Shown here piece after piece: positions 7,844 to 23,143 of a stretch of DNA of 64,000 nucleotides (within the stretch, counting starts at the first letter, position 1; each line of letters begins with the position of its first letter). The position numbers were made by a program, and so were the translations under genes. Source of the DNA: Lactobacillus sp. LL6 (lineage in GTDB: Bacteria; Bacillota; Bacilli; Lactobacillales; Lactobacillaceae). The stretch lies in contig NZ_VLLR01000001.1 of the NCBI RefSeq assembly GCF_007570935.1, positions 62,001-126,000 on the forward strand, read 5' to 3'. Under the pieces are notes generated by a model. It saw only the letters and a program-made list of their open reading frames with translations. It did not search any database and was not told the DNA's origin.

Positions 7844-10669
7844 ATGAACAAAGTACTTAAAAACGCCTTACTAAATGGTTTATATGATAAAAAATATTTA
7901 GGACATGAAAATTTGAATCCTAAGTTATTAACTAATGGAAAACAGGATAATATTTGGCTAACTCTGCGCCAAGAATTGCTTACTTGTCAAAATTTTACTT
8001 GGGCGGTTGCTTTTATTACCGAAGATATGCTAGTTCCATTCAAATTGGTAATGGAAGATTTAGCAAAAAAAGGAGTTTCCGGAACTTTAATTACTGGAAA
8101 TTATTTGGGATTTAATAGTCCAAAAGTTTTTTATGAATTATTAAAAATTAAGAATTTGAAAGTTAGGATTTCTCAAGATAATTTTCATGCTAAAGGTTAT
8201 TTTTTTAATCATGATGACTATGACACGATAATTGTTGGAAGTGCTAATTTTACGCGTTCTGCTCTTTTAAGTAATTATGAATTAGCAATGAGAATTACTA
8301 GTTCGGAAAATGCTGCATTGATTAATCAAGTACAATCAAGTTTGGCTGAATTAAAGCAAAATAGTTTTGATTTAACTGATGATTGGATAAAGTCTTACGA
8401 ACAGAATTGGGAAAAACCAGTTTCAACAAATTTTTCTAAAAAACAATCTCCAAAAATTATCCCTAATAAAATGCAGCAAGCAGCATTAAAAGAATTGAAC
8501 CAGTTGGTGAATGTCGGTGAAAAGCGTGGCTTAGTAGTTTCAGCAACTGGAACTGGAAAGACATATCTAGGTGCATTTGCGGTTAAAGATTTTAAACCTA
8601 AAAAGTTTCTGTATGTAGTTCACCGTGAACAAATTGCTAAAAAAGCACTTGAGAGTTTTTATCAAGTAATTGGTGGGAAAAAGTCAGATTATGGGATGCT
8701 CACTGGTAAAAAGCATGATGTGAAAGCAAAATATATTTTTGCGACAGTTCAAACTTTGAGCCAAGAGCATATTCTGGAAGAATTTTCTCAGACTGAATTT
8801 GACTATATTTTAATTGATGAAGCTCACCGTTCAGCTGCACCAAGTTATCAAAAAGTATTAAATTATTTTAAGCCTCAATTTTATCTAGGAATGACAGCCA
8901 CTCCTGAAAGAATGGATGAGAAGAATGTATATGAAATTTTTGACTATAATTTAGCTTATGAAATTCGTCTGCAAGATGCTTTAAAAGAACACATGCTAGC
9001 TCCTTTTCATTATGTTGGGGTAGAAGACTATGAAGCAGATGGTGAAATAATTGATGAAACTAGTAATTTAAATAAATTAACTTCAAAAAAGCGAGTCGAT
9101 TATATTTTGCGCGAACTTGATTATTATGGCTATTGTGGCGGTAAACCTAAGGGGCTGGTTTTTTGCAGTAGAACTGATGAAGCTAAAAAATTAGCTGAAG
9201 AATTTAGTTTACGTGGTCATAAGGCTATCTCATTAACTAATCAAGATACAGAAAAAGCTCGCCAAAAAGCTGTACAAGATTTAGAAAATGGAGAAATAGA
9301 ATATATCATTACTGTTGATTTGTTTAATGAAGGAGTAGATATTCCCTCTCTTAATCAAATAATAATGCTGAGAAATACTGAATCGAGTATTGTTTTTATT
9401 CAGCAATTAGGGCGCGGACTTAGAAAATATCCTGGTAAAGAATTTGTTACAGTAATTGATTTTATTGGTAATTATAAAAATAATTATCTAATTCCTTTGG
9501 CATTGAACCATGATGTAAGTTTAGATAAAGATAAAGCCTATGAAGAAGTTAAGATTCCACAATTAATTAATGTTTCAACGATTAATTTTAATCAAATTGC
9601 AACTAAGAGAATTTTGGCATCTCTAGAAAAAATTAAGCTAGACAGTATGAAGAATTTGCGTAATTCATATAATGACTTAAAACAAAAATTAGGACGTACA
9701 CCAAAGCTTTATGACTTTTATAAATATGGTTCAAGCTCTCCATTAGTATTTGCGACTAATAATTTAGTGAAAAACTATGCAGAGTTTTTACAAAAAATGG
9801 GCGAAGATATTCGGTTATCTGAATATGAAAATAAGACGCTAACTTTTATAACTAAAGAACTCTTAGCAGGTAAAAGACCACATGAATTAGTTTTGTTAAG
9901 TTTATTACTGCAAAAAGGCAAAGTAGAAGAAAAAGAATACATCAGGCAATTAAAAGAAAAAGAAATATATGTAAATGATGATGTTCTTGAGTCTATCGAG
10001 AAGATTTTAACTTTAAGCTTTTTTGATGTAAAAGCTGGTAAAACTACAAAGAAAGAGCAGTATGGTAATTTTGCATTGATTAAAAAAATTGAGTCTCAAT
10101 ATTATTTTTCAAATCAAATGCAATTAGCGCTAAAAAATTCCCAGTATCGGGAATTTTTGCAAGATTTAATTAAAACGGGACTATTATTAACACAGGAATA
10201 TTCAGCTGAAAATCAATTTACTTTATACAAAAAATATAATCGAGAAGATGTATGTCGTCTTTTGAATTGGCGGCTAGATGTTAGTGCGCCAATGTATGGA
10301 TATCGAGTAGGGGAAAACGAAACACCAATTTTTATTACTTATAAAAAAGATTCTGAAGAAAAGCGTAACAGTATCTACCATAATGATTTTTCTGATGGGC
10401 AGACTTTGCGCTGGTATACACGCTCGCCTCGTCATATAAATTCAAAAGAAGTACAAAATTTGCTTCAACCTAATATGAAGTTACACATTTTTGTCAAAAG
10501 AAGTGATGCTGCAGGAAAGGACTTCTTTTATTTAGGAGAAGCGAAAATTTTGCAAGAAAGTGTTAAAGAAGAGTTATTAGGTCCAAAGAAAAAAGCAGCT
10601 GTAGGAATGGATCTTCAACTTAAGCAGCCACTTTCAAATTCAATGTATAATATTTTATTTGCTGACTAA
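7844..10669 (+). CDS. PLD-nuclease / SF2 helicase / DUF3427 fusion protein
   Basis: 941 residues. The N-terminal phospholipase D-like nuclease domain has HAK at 115-117 and GSAN at 132-135, one HKD-type motif, suggesting dimeric catalysis. An SF2 helicase/translocase follows: ATGTGKT (Walker A, 234-240), DEAH (325-328), TATPERMD (351-358), then a helicase C lobe with VDLFNEGVDIP and QQLGRGLRK. The last ~230 residues resemble DUF3427 (YGYRVGENETPIFITY, YHNDFSDGQTLRWYTRSP). Proteins with this architecture have been proposed as stand-alone DNA-restriction or phage-defence enzymes; that function is inference. GGGAGG lies before the ATG. It is followed by a terminator whose sequence is repeated at 15230. 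No methylase lies nearby. Confidence 0.88.
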   Translation: MNKVLKNALLNGLYDKKYLGHENLNPKLLTNGKQDNIWLTLRQELLTCQNFTWAVAFITEDMLVPFKLVMEDLAKKGVSGTLITGNYLGFNSPKVFYELLKIKNLKVRISQDNFHAKGYFFNHDDYDTIIVGSANFTRSALLSNYELAMRITSSENAALINQVQSSLAELKQNSFDLTDDWIKSYEQNWEKPVSTNFSKKQSPKIIPNKMQQAALKELNQLVNVGEKRGLVVSATGTGKTYLGAFAVKDFKPKKFLYVVHREQIAKKALESFYQVIGGKKSDYGMLTGKKHDVKAKYIFATVQTLSQEHILEEFSQTEFDYILIDEAHRSAAPSYQKVLNYFKPQFYLGMTATPERMDEKNVYEIFDYNLAYEIRLQDALKEHMLAPFHYVGVEDYEADGEIIDETSNLNKLTSKKRVDYILRELDYYGYCGGKPKGLVFCSRTDEAKKLAEEFSLRGHKAISLTNQDTEKARQKAVQDLENGEIEYIITVDLFNEGVDIPSLNQIIMLRNTESSIVFIQQLGRGLRKYPGKEFVTVIDFIGNYKNNYLIPLALNHDVSLDKDKAYEEVKIPQLINVSTINFNQIATKRILASLEKIKLDSMKNLRNSYNDLKQKLGRTPKLYDFYKYGSSSPLVFATNNLVKNYAEFLQKMGEDIRLSEYENKTLTFITKELLAGKRPHELVLLSLLLQKGKVEEKEYIRQLKEKEIYVNDDVLESIEKILTLSFFDVKAGKTTKKEQYGNFALIKKIESQYYFSNQMQLALKNSQYREFLQDLIKTGLLLTQEYSAENQFTLYKKYNREDVCRLLNWRLDVSAPMYGYRVGENETPIFITYKKDSEEKRNSIYHNDFSDGQTLRWYTRSPRHINSKEVQNLLQPNMKLHIFVKRSDAAGKDFFYLGEAKILQESVKEELLGPKKKAAVGMDLQLKQPLSNSMYNILFAD

Positions 10670-10695
10670 AAAAGCATCCATCAGGGATGCTTTTT
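10659..10695 (+). repeat. 37-bp direct repeat, left copy: helicase stop codon plus terminator
   Basis: Identical to 15230-15266. It contains the last codons and stop of the helicase gene and the hairpin GCATCC-ATCA-GGGATGC with flanking A and T runs, which is the helicase terminator (10668-10695). Confidence 0.95.
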
Positions 10696-10747
10696 CTAAT
10701 ATAATTGGTTTTAATAGATAAGTGAATTAATTTTTAGGGGAATAATT

Positions 10748-11626
10748 ATGTTAATTACAGATTGGCTACAAAATCAAGAAAAATTTACTGAAATAGATGA
10801 GAATATTGCTAACTTAATTCTAAAAAAGAATACGAATATTAAGAATCAAAGTGCAAGAAGTCTTTCAAATGAACTCCATGTAGCACCATCAACTCTTTCG
10901 AGATTTTGCAAAAAAGCTGGATTTGAAGGATATATTGATTTTCGTGAAAGATTGATTGAAGAATTTGAATATTTGAGAAAGTATCCTCAAGCTATAAATC
11001 CCAATTTACCATTTAATTATGGTGATAGTCCGAACGTGATTGCTGGTAAGATTCAAAAATTGGAGCATGATACAATTAATGCTACTTATAATTTCTTAAA
11101 AGATAGGGACTTATTAAAATTATCAAAATTTTTAGAACCGTATTCTACAATAATGCTTTTTTCAGTTGGTGATCCTGGGCCTCTTTATGCTTTTAAGAAC
11201 AAGATGCTTAAAATTGGTAAGACGGTTATAATCAATAATACAAGGGATGGTGCATTTTATTTTGCTGATATGCATGCAAGAGATTGGCTTTTTATTTTAG
11301 TTTCTTATTCAGGTGAAACGCCTGTTGTAATTAGATTGGCTAAATATTTGAAAACTAAGAAGGCAGCAGTTTTGGCTATTACATCGTATGGAGAAAATAG
11401 TTTACAAAAGCAAGTAAAGCATAAGTTATATTTAGCAACCGGAGAAAAGTTAACTGATAACTTTGGTAGCTACAGTATTGTTGTCTCAGAAAACTATCTT
11501 TTTGATTATATTTACTCATTATATTTTACTCATAACTTTACTAAAAACTATCATTTTAAAGTTAAAGTAGCCCAATTATTTGAGGAGGGCCAACGAGATT
11601 CAGATAATCCTCTTTTGAAAGATTAA
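10748..11626 (+). CDS. RpiR/MurR-family regulator of the beta-glucoside cassette
   Basis: 292 residues. The N-terminal helix-turn-helix of the RpiR type (about 1-77; SNELHVAPSTLSRFCKKAGF is the recognition part) is followed by a SIS sugar-phosphate-binding domain (about 125-250) with ILVSYSGETP. These proteins repress or activate sugar-phosphate operons in response to the phosphorylated sugar. It lies just upstream of EIIBCA and 6-phospho-beta-glucosidase genes on the same strand, so the ligand is probably a phospho-beta-glucoside. AGGGGA lies before the ATG. It ends in its own strong terminator, so the PTS genes need a separate promoter. Confidence 0.9.
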   Translation: MLITDWLQNQEKFTEIDENIANLILKKNTNIKNQSARSLSNELHVAPSTLSRFCKKAGFEGYIDFRERLIEEFEYLRKYPQAINPNLPFNYGDSPNVIAGKIQKLEHDTINATYNFLKDRDLLKLSKFLEPYSTIMLFSVGDPGPLYAFKNKMLKIGKTVIINNTRDGAFYFADMHARDWLFILVSYSGETPVVIRLAKYLKTKKAAVLAITSYGENSLQKQVKHKLYLATGEKLTDNFGSYSIVVSENYLFDYIYSLYFTHNFTKNYHFKVKVAQLFEEGQRDSDNPLLKD

Positions 11627-11635
11627 TAATATTGC

Positions 11636-11690
11636 AACAGTGTTGCTAGATTTTTGGTAAAAGTGCTAAAAATCAGCAACACTGTTTTTA
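11636..11690 (+). terminator. Strong terminator between regulator and PTS gene
   Basis: Two stacked stems, AACAGTGTTGCT with AGCAACACTGTT and GATTTTT with AAAAATC, separated by a one-base bulge, with a 12-base loop, then TTTATTTTATTT. Confidence 0.9.
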
Positions 11691-11711
11691 TTTTATTTAG
11701 ATCTGTTTATT

Positions 11712-11731
11712 ATGAAAACGCTTTTTATGAT
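11712..11731 (+). promoter_or_regulatory. cre (CcpA) box overlapping the PTS promoter
   Basis: ATGAAAACGCTTTTTA (11712-11727) fits the consensus WTGNNARCGNWWWCAW at 15 of 16 positions. A probable -10, TATGAT (11726-11731), overlaps its end, so CcpA binding would block the EIIBCA promoter under glucose. Confidence 0.7.
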
Positions 11732-11758
11732 AATAGACATAAAAAAGGGAGGAAAAAT

Positions 11759-13621
11759 ATGGATTGGGATAAATTAGCTCAAAATATATTAAATGCAGTG
11801 GGTGGAGCTGGAAATGTAAAAGATATTACTCACTGTGCAACAAGATTACGATTAACTTTGTTTGATAATTCTAAAGCTGATTTAAATAAAATTGAAAGTT
11901 TTAATGGAGTTTTGGGTGCAATTCAGCAAGGTGGTCAAACACAAATAATTATTGGAAATGATGTCCCGCTACTTTACGATAAGTTTATTACACTTTATAA
12001 GCAAGGTGGGACTATTGGAAGTTCCAAAAGTCAAAGTGCAACTGCTAATGGTAAACAAAAATTAGGCGCTCGAATAATGGATATAATTTCAGGAACTTTC
12101 ACACCTATTATTCCTGCATTAGCCGGGTCAGGTCTTTTAAAGGCTTTATTAGTAATTTGTGAAATGCTAGGCTGGATTTCTAAAACTAGTCAAACATATC
12201 AAATTTTAAATTTTGTCGGGGATTCAGTATTTTACTTCTTACCAATTCTTTTAGCTTCATCTATGTCTGTTAAGCTAAAAACAAATCGTTATATTTCTAT
12301 GGTAATTGGTGCAATGCTCCTACATCCCAGCTTTGTCCAAATGGTTTCAGTAGCAACTAAAACAGGGAATCCAATTAAGCTTTTTGGCTTACCGGTAACA
12401 GCTACCACTTATAGTTCTTCAGTTGTTCCAATTATGTTAGCAATTTGGGCACTATCATATGTTGAACCATTCGTGAATAAAATTATGCCTAAAGTATTAA
12501 GGACAGTATTTTCGCCCTTAGTCATTTTGTTAATTATGACGCCGTTGACTTTAGTTGTCTTAGCTCCAATTGGTGCATGGCTCGGTGATGGTTTAGCTTG
12601 GCTTATCACTTGGCTTAATAGCTATGCGGGCTGGCTTATTTCATTTATTATTGGTGCACTTTCACCATTATTAGTAATGACTGGTATGCACTATGCTTTA
12701 GTATCGATTGGAATAAATAATTTGGCAAAAGTTGGCTGGGAAAATGTTGTTGGTCCAGGGATGCTAGTTTCTAATATTGCTCAAGGTGGAGCAGCATTAG
12801 CTGTAGCAACTAAAACTAAAGATGAAAAACTAAAAGCTTTAGGTTTTTCAACAGGCCTTTCTGCAGTATTAGGTATTACAGAACCAGCACTATATGGAGT
12901 TAACCTGCGATATAGACGTCCACTTATTTCCGCTATGATTGGGGGAGGACTAGGTGGTCTATTCTTTGGAATTATGGGTATTAAACGCTATGCTCAAGGG
13001 ATGCCGGGATTATTAACTATTCCAAATTATATTGGTCATAACTTTAATAATTTATGGTTTGTACTAATTGGCGTAGGTATTGCATTTATTTCTTCGTTTT
13101 TAATTCAGCTACTTTGGGGATTGCCTGAAGAAGAAAAGCCAAAAGAAGATAAGATTAGTGAAAAAGAAGCGGTTGTCATTGATGCACCCCTTTCTGGTGA
13201 AGTTGAACAATTAAGCGATGTTAATGATGTAGTATTTTCACAAGGTATGCTAGGAAATGGTGCTGCTATTTTTCCAAGTGATGGCAAAATTTATGCGCCA
13301 TTTGATGCAAAAGTAAGAGTTTTTAATGAAGAATCTAAACATGCAATAGGTTTGAAAGGAAGCAATAATGTAGAACTCTTGATTCATTGCGGACTTGATA
13401 CTGTCAATTTGAAAGGGGAAGGTTTTAGAGCTCATATAAAGCAAGGAGATGAAGTTAATAAAGGAGACTTACTGTTAGAGATGGATACGGAGCTAATTAG
13501 AGAAAAAGGTTATGATCCCATTACTATGATTTTAGTAACCAATCAAGACAAGTTCCCTACAGTAAATCTTGAAGCTTCTGGTAAAATAGTTAAATTGCAA
13601 AAGTTTTTATTAGCAGAATAA
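11759..13621 (+). CDS. PTS beta-glucoside transporter subunit EIIBCA
   Basis: 620 residues from ATG 11759, which follows GGGAGGA; the open frame runs further upstream without a ribosome site. EIIB domain at the N-terminus with active Cys26 in ITHCATRLR, EIIC membrane domain (about 105-455, ten or so helices, with MTGMHYALV and GITEPALYG), then EIIA with the phosphoryl-accepting His543 in LLIHCGLDTV. Takes up and phosphorylates a beta-glucoside such as cellobiose, salicin or arbutin. The next gene, 63 bases on, encodes the matching phospho-glucosidase. No BglG-type antiterminator is present; control appears to be RpiR plus cre. Confidence 0.94.
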   Translation: MDWDKLAQNILNAVGGAGNVKDITHCATRLRLTLFDNSKADLNKIESFNGVLGAIQQGGQTQIIIGNDVPLLYDKFITLYKQGGTIGSSKSQSATANGKQKLGARIMDIISGTFTPIIPALAGSGLLKALLVICEMLGWISKTSQTYQILNFVGDSVFYFLPILLASSMSVKLKTNRYISMVIGAMLLHPSFVQMVSVATKTGNPIKLFGLPVTATTYSSSVVPIMLAIWALSYVEPFVNKIMPKVLRTVFSPLVILLIMTPLTLVVLAPIGAWLGDGLAWLITWLNSYAGWLISFIIGALSPLLVMTGMHYALVSIGINNLAKVGWENVVGPGMLVSNIAQGGAALAVATKTKDEKLKALGFSTGLSAVLGITEPALYGVNLRYRRPLISAMIGGGLGGLFFGIMGIKRYAQGMPGLLTIPNYIGHNFNNLWFVLIGVGIAFISSFLIQLLWGLPEEEKPKEDKISEKEAVVIDAPLSGEVEQLSDVNDVVFSQGMLGNGAAIFPSDGKIYAPFDAKVRVFNEESKHAIGLKGSNNVELLIHCGLDTVNLKGEGFRAHIKQGDEVNKGDLLLEMDTELIREKGYDPITMILVTNQDKFPTVNLEASGKIVKLQKFLLAE

Positions 13622-13642
13622 AAGTAAAAATTAAAGAGTTAA

Positions 13643-15163
<1,521 letters not shown>

Positions 15164-15229
15164 AAAATATTTTTTAGTATATTATTTAGGTATCTGAATT
15201 TAAAAGAGTAAAAAGTACTAAATAATATT

Positions 15230-15266
15230 TTGCTGACTAAAAAAGCATCCATCAGGGATGCTTTTT
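15230..15266 (+). repeat. 37-bp direct repeat, right copy, also the terminator
   Basis: Identical to 10659-10695, including the helicase stop codon context, although no helicase gene is here. It serves as a bidirectional terminator for the glucosidase gene and the convergent serine hydrolase gene. Confidence 0.95.
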
Positions 15267-15268
15267 GT

Positions 15269-16399
15269 TTATCTTTGATTAAATAATCCTGGTTTAATAT
15301 GATTTAAAATTTCAAAACCAGCATCTTTTTCATCATTTTCATTGTTATTAGTTTGATTTAAAAACATTACCAAACCATTTTGATTATCAGTTGTCATTTG
15401 GAACCAATCACCAAAATGAGTACCAGCTAAGTTTCCGTAGGCTGATTTTAAAGTGTCATTGTTTTTTAAATAGATTCCGCCAGAGTAATCGGTGACTTTA
15501 CTTCTTAAATGGGTTAAATAGTTAAAGTCAGAATAAGATAGAATTTGACCGTTTGATAAACCAACTTGAATTTTATAATAATCCTTTGGTGTGGAGAACA
15601 AGTTACCAGCGCCAGGAAGTTGAGATGCTAAAGAGCGTTTAACATAGGATGCATCTTTATAATTATTAAATCCATTCCAGAAATATGAAATTGCATCGGT
15701 TTTATAGTTAGGAATATTTTGATATAAATAAGTGTTTTGAAGACCTAATCTGTCAATGATTCGAGTTTGGAAATTTTGTTCATAGGATTGATTTGTAACT
15801 TTACGGATAATTCCAGCAAGCAAGATATAGTTTGTATTGTTGTAAAAGTAGGTGCCGGGTTCTGCTTCATTAGTTTCATTTACATGATTTACTACCCAGT
15901 CAATTGCTTGTTCTTCTGAATAATTAGTATTTCGGTTGATTTCTGTACCAGTTGCGACAATTCCAGAAGTGTGGGTTAAAAGATTCCCTACTGTGATCTT
16001 ATCGGCATTTTTTAAATTAGGGTACCAACGAGAAATCTTAGTATATTGAGAAAATTCTTGGTTAGTATTATTTGTTTCGTTAATTAGTTGGATAACCATG
16101 GCTCCAGTAATAACTTTTTGAAGCGATGCAGTTGGATAGACAACTTTTTCATTACCATTTCCGATTCTTTTGCCATACCAGCCATAACCATAGCTAATTT
16201 GTTGTGGTTCGCCATTTTTGATGACAACTACGGAACCGCGAACGTGGTGTTTAGCTAAAGTATTTCTTACAAAGCTACGCATTTCAGCTCTTTCAGCACT
16301 AGTAGCAGCGTAAACTGTTTGTGGTTTTTGCTTTGCTAAAACTACGCCAGATATTCCTAATGTGATAGCAGCAGTTAATGTAATGAGTTTGTTTTTCAT
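15269..16399 (-). CDS. Secreted beta-lactamase-family serine hydrolase (PBP-like)
   Basis: 376 residues. A signal peptide (MKNKLITLTAAITLGISGVVLA, cleavage near VYAAT, about residue 32) precedes a class C beta-lactamase/DD-peptidase-like domain. SLQK at 92-95 is the SxxK nucleophile motif, YNNTNY supplies the YxN motif, and GTHFGDW near residue 335 is the HxG equivalent of KTG. Relatives (FmtA, Pbp-X type esterases/carboxypeptidases) act on peptidoglycan or teichoic acid D-Ala esters outside the cell. The start has GAGGGAG upstream. No lipobox or LPXTG is seen. Substrate unknown; resistance function is not implied. Confidence 0.87.
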   Translation of the reverse strand: MKNKLITLTAAITLGISGVVLAKQKPQTVYAATSAERAEMRSFVRNTLAKHHVRGSVVVIKNGEPQQISYGYGWYGKRIGNGNEKVVYPTASLQKVITGAMVIQLINETNNTNQEFSQYTKISRWYPNLKNADKITVGNLLTHTSGIVATGTEINRNTNYSEEQAIDWVVNHVNETNEAEPGTYFYNNTNYILLAGIIRKVTNQSYEQNFQTRIIDRLGLQNTYLYQNIPNYKTDAISYFWNGFNNYKDASYVKRSLASQLPGAGNLFSTPKDYYKIQVGLSNGQILSYSDFNYLTHLRSKVTDYSGGIYLKNNDTLKSAYGNLAGTHFGDWFQMTTDNQNGLVMFLNQTNNNENDEKDAGFEILNHIKPGLFNQR

Positions 16400-16509
16400 A
16401 TTAAGGTACTCCCTCTCAAGATTTACTTATAGATTATAAAACTTTTTTTGCGATAATTATCTACAAAAGTGTTAAAATTTTTTCATTAATAATTTTAGGA
16501 GAGATAAAA

Positions 16510-16920
16510 ATGCAACAAGAAATTATTCATGATGTAATGTTTTTAAGCAAGAAGTCAGTCCCAGCGCAAAAATCTGACATCAAGATTGCAGAAGATTTGA
16601 GAGATACTTTAATTGCAAATAGAGGAATTGCAATAGGATTAGCTGCCAATATGATTGGTAAAAGTAAAAGAATTATTGCTTTTTATGCCGGCATGCTGCC
16701 AATGGTAATGCTAAATCCAACTATAATTGAAAAGTCGGATGACTACGATGTAGAAGAAGGTTGTTTATCTTTAGCGGGGATGCGCAAGACAAAACGCTAT
16801 AATAATATTGTTGTTGAATATCGCGATTTAGATTTTAATAAAAAAACTCAAGAATTTACTGGCTTAATTGCAGAAACAATTCAGCACGAAGTTGACCATT
16901 GCAATGGGATTTTGATTTAA
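16510..16920 (+). CDS. Peptide deformylase-like protein, altered motif 1
   Basis: 136 residues, a short form of peptide deformylase (Fe/Zn enzyme removing the N-formyl group from nascent proteins). Motif 2 EGCLSL, with the metal-binding Cys, and motif 3 QHEVDHCNGI, with HExxH, are intact. Motif 1, normally GxGLAAPQ, reads GLAANMIG: Pro is Asn and the oxyanion-stabilising Gln is Met. It may thus have reduced or different activity, with a second canonical deformylase elsewhere. AGGAGAG lies before the ATG. Divergent from the serine hydrolase gene; followed by the rrn promoter region. Confidence 0.85.
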   Translation: MQQEIIHDVMFLSKKSVPAQKSDIKIAEDLRDTLIANRGIAIGLAANMIGKSKRIIAFYAGMLPMVMLNPTIIEKSDDYDVEEGCLSLAGMRKTKRYNNIVVEYRDLDFNKKTQEFTGLIAETIQHEVDHCNGILI

Positions 16921-17355
16921 TTTAAATTTTTTGCAAAAAAAGCTTGCAATTTAACAAAAAGTCCTGTATTCTAATAAAGTCGCTTGAAGCGATAAAGAAC
17001 TTCTGAAAAAGAAAGAGACAGCTCAAGAAAACTTTTTAAAAAAGATTCAAAAAAGGGGTTGTCAAAAAGAAGAAAAGCTGGTAATATATTTAACTGTCGT
17101 CAGGAAAAAGGCAGAAAGCCAAAGAGAGATGACAGCCAAGCTCAAAAATCTTTTAAAAGAAATTGAAAAAAGTTCTTGACAAAAGAAAATGAGCCTGATA
17201 TAATATAAAAGCTGACTTCTAAGTCAGAAGGTAGTACATTGAAAACTGAACAAAGTTTCGCAAAGTGTGCGGGTGTAATAACCCAAACAAATGAGCGAAG
17301 TCAATTCGCAAGCAATAAATTTTGAGACAAAGATCTTAAAAAAACGATTATTTAT
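16921..17355 (+). promoter_or_regulatory. Promoter region of first rRNA operon, three promoters
   Basis: Three sigma-A promoters, each with exactly 17-base spacing: P0 TTGCAA (16944-16949)/TATTCT (16967-16972), P1 TTGTCA (17059-17064)/TAATAT (17082-17087), and P2 TTGACA (17176-17181)/TATAAT (17199-17204), a perfect consensus. From about 17040 the sequence is identical to the second operon's leader, which includes the 17,220-17,350 antitermination/processing leader. P0 is specific to this operon. Confidence 0.85.
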
Positions 17356-18927
<1,572 letters not shown>

Positions 18928-19122
18928 AGCTGAATGGTGGAGAGTAGAGATACTAACAGAAGCCAAGAAAGCAAACGGAAGCACACGAGAGAAACTTTGT
19001 TTAGTTTTGAGGGTAGTACCTCAAAAGAGCTAGTACATTGAAAACTGAATAAGAAACCAAGCAAAAACCGAGACAATCATTGAACAGATTGCGAAGAGCG
19101 ACCGAGAAGAGAGATCTTGAGT

Positions 19123-22029
<2,907 letters not shown>

Positions 22030-22097
22030 AAGCGATTCGCAACGGTTTTTGCGGAAAGGTTTCATATTCAGTTTTGAGTGTAAAAGCTCACAAAAGA

Positions 22098-22215
<118 letters not shown>

Positions 22216-22228
22216 TCTTTTTTAATAT

Positions 22229-22301
22229 TCCGGCTTAGCTCAGTTGGTAGAGCGCTTGACTGTTAATCAAGATGTCGTCAGTTCGAGTCTGACAGCCGGA
22301 G
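22229..22301 (+). tRNA. tRNA-Asn (GTT)
   Basis: Acceptor TCCGGCT/AGCCGGA, discriminator G, anticodon loop CTGTTAA. CCA is not encoded. Last gene of the operon, 13 bases after 5S. Confidence 0.97.
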
Positions 22302-22321
22302 CTAGCGGAATAGGAATAAAA

Positions 22322-22350
22322 GGCGAGGATAGTTTGTCCTCGTCTTTTTT
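22322..22350 (+). terminator. rrn operon 1 terminator
   Basis: GGCGAGGA (22322-22329) pairs with TCCTCGTC (22337-22344), then six T. Confidence 0.92.
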
Positions 22351-23140
22351 GTTTTACTTGGTTGTTAATCAGCATTATTTGCAGATAGGAAGAATTTCAA
22401 TAATTTGGTGAGTATCGCCATCAATAGCGATGAAATAAAGCTGTTTCCTGCTCCCTCCAAACTCATTAAAAGAAATGCTGGAAGACATGACCAAAAAATG
22501 TATCAAAGCCTGCTATGGGCTAATAGTATTAAGAGAGTCATTATTTTCTCGAGCATTACTATTTATAGGGCAATTTTCAGTAAGAACTGTCAAAATATTT
22601 TATTTGGTAATACTGAGACTATAGCAGCGCTTATCTATTATGAACAGTATTATTTCATCTACACCAAGAGCATTTGTTAATGAATAGTTTTGCAAAGCAG
22701 AATAAAGTGCGGTCTTCAATTTGAGTGTTAAAAATAATTAAATTAGGTTTTTCAATAAGTCCTAGTAAAAAATCTTCAACTGAATATTTGTGGTGAATTA
22801 TTTATTTTTTGAGTGAGACTGTGGCATTTTTTGTTTAAAAATAAAAAATTGTCAATATCTCACCCTAAGTAAGCATCAACAGGATTTATTATTAAGCCGC
22901 TTTTTGTAATATACAAAAAACTTTAGTATTAATCTGGATTTGAAATAGTTGGTTTTATAAGTTAATTACATGCAATCAAACAAGTTGATAAAAAATTGTT
23001 TGTGATAATTTAAGTAAATAGGGTTTAATTGTCATTTTAAATATTAAATATAAAAAAATAAAATTAACTGTTGACTAAATTATAGATTCAGTGTAAAGTA
23101 TTATCTGTTGTCTGATGAGTGAGCAACTTCAAAAGAATTT
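22351..23140. other. Spacer between the two rRNA operons
   Basis: About 790 AT-rich bases without an intact gene. The left part holds the transposase fragment on the minus strand. From about 22800 to 23060 I see nothing recognisable. TTGACT (23071-23076) and TAAAGT (23094-23099), 17 bases apart, form an operon-2-specific P0 promoter. Confidence 0.6.
22375..22488 (-). pseudogene. Fragment of a decayed transposase, possibly ISL3 family
   Basis: In the inter-operon spacer the minus strand reads ISFNEFGGSRKQLYFIAIDG and DTHQIIEILP before a stop. This resembles the SFDEF...FIAID region of ISL3-family transposases. Upstream in the same direction (to about 22800) coding-like fragments continue, broken by stops and frameshifts. 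No terminal inverted repeats were found. The assignment rests on a short segment and is tentative. Confidence 0.45.
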
Positions 23141-23143
23141 AGA

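Noticed and set aside
11654..11758. Upstream extension of the EIIBCA frame
   Set aside because: It runs through the terminator hairpin and cre/promoter region and adds residues absent from the family; ATG 11759 has GGGAGGA.
15269..16399. Serine hydrolase as a true beta-lactamase resistance gene
   Set aside because: The motifs fit wall-modifying PBP-like hydrolases equally well and nothing points to antibiotic hydrolysis.
22405..22680. 91-codon plus-strand ORF in the inter-operon spacer
   Set aside because: No ribosome site or family; it is antisense to the transposase-like fragment.
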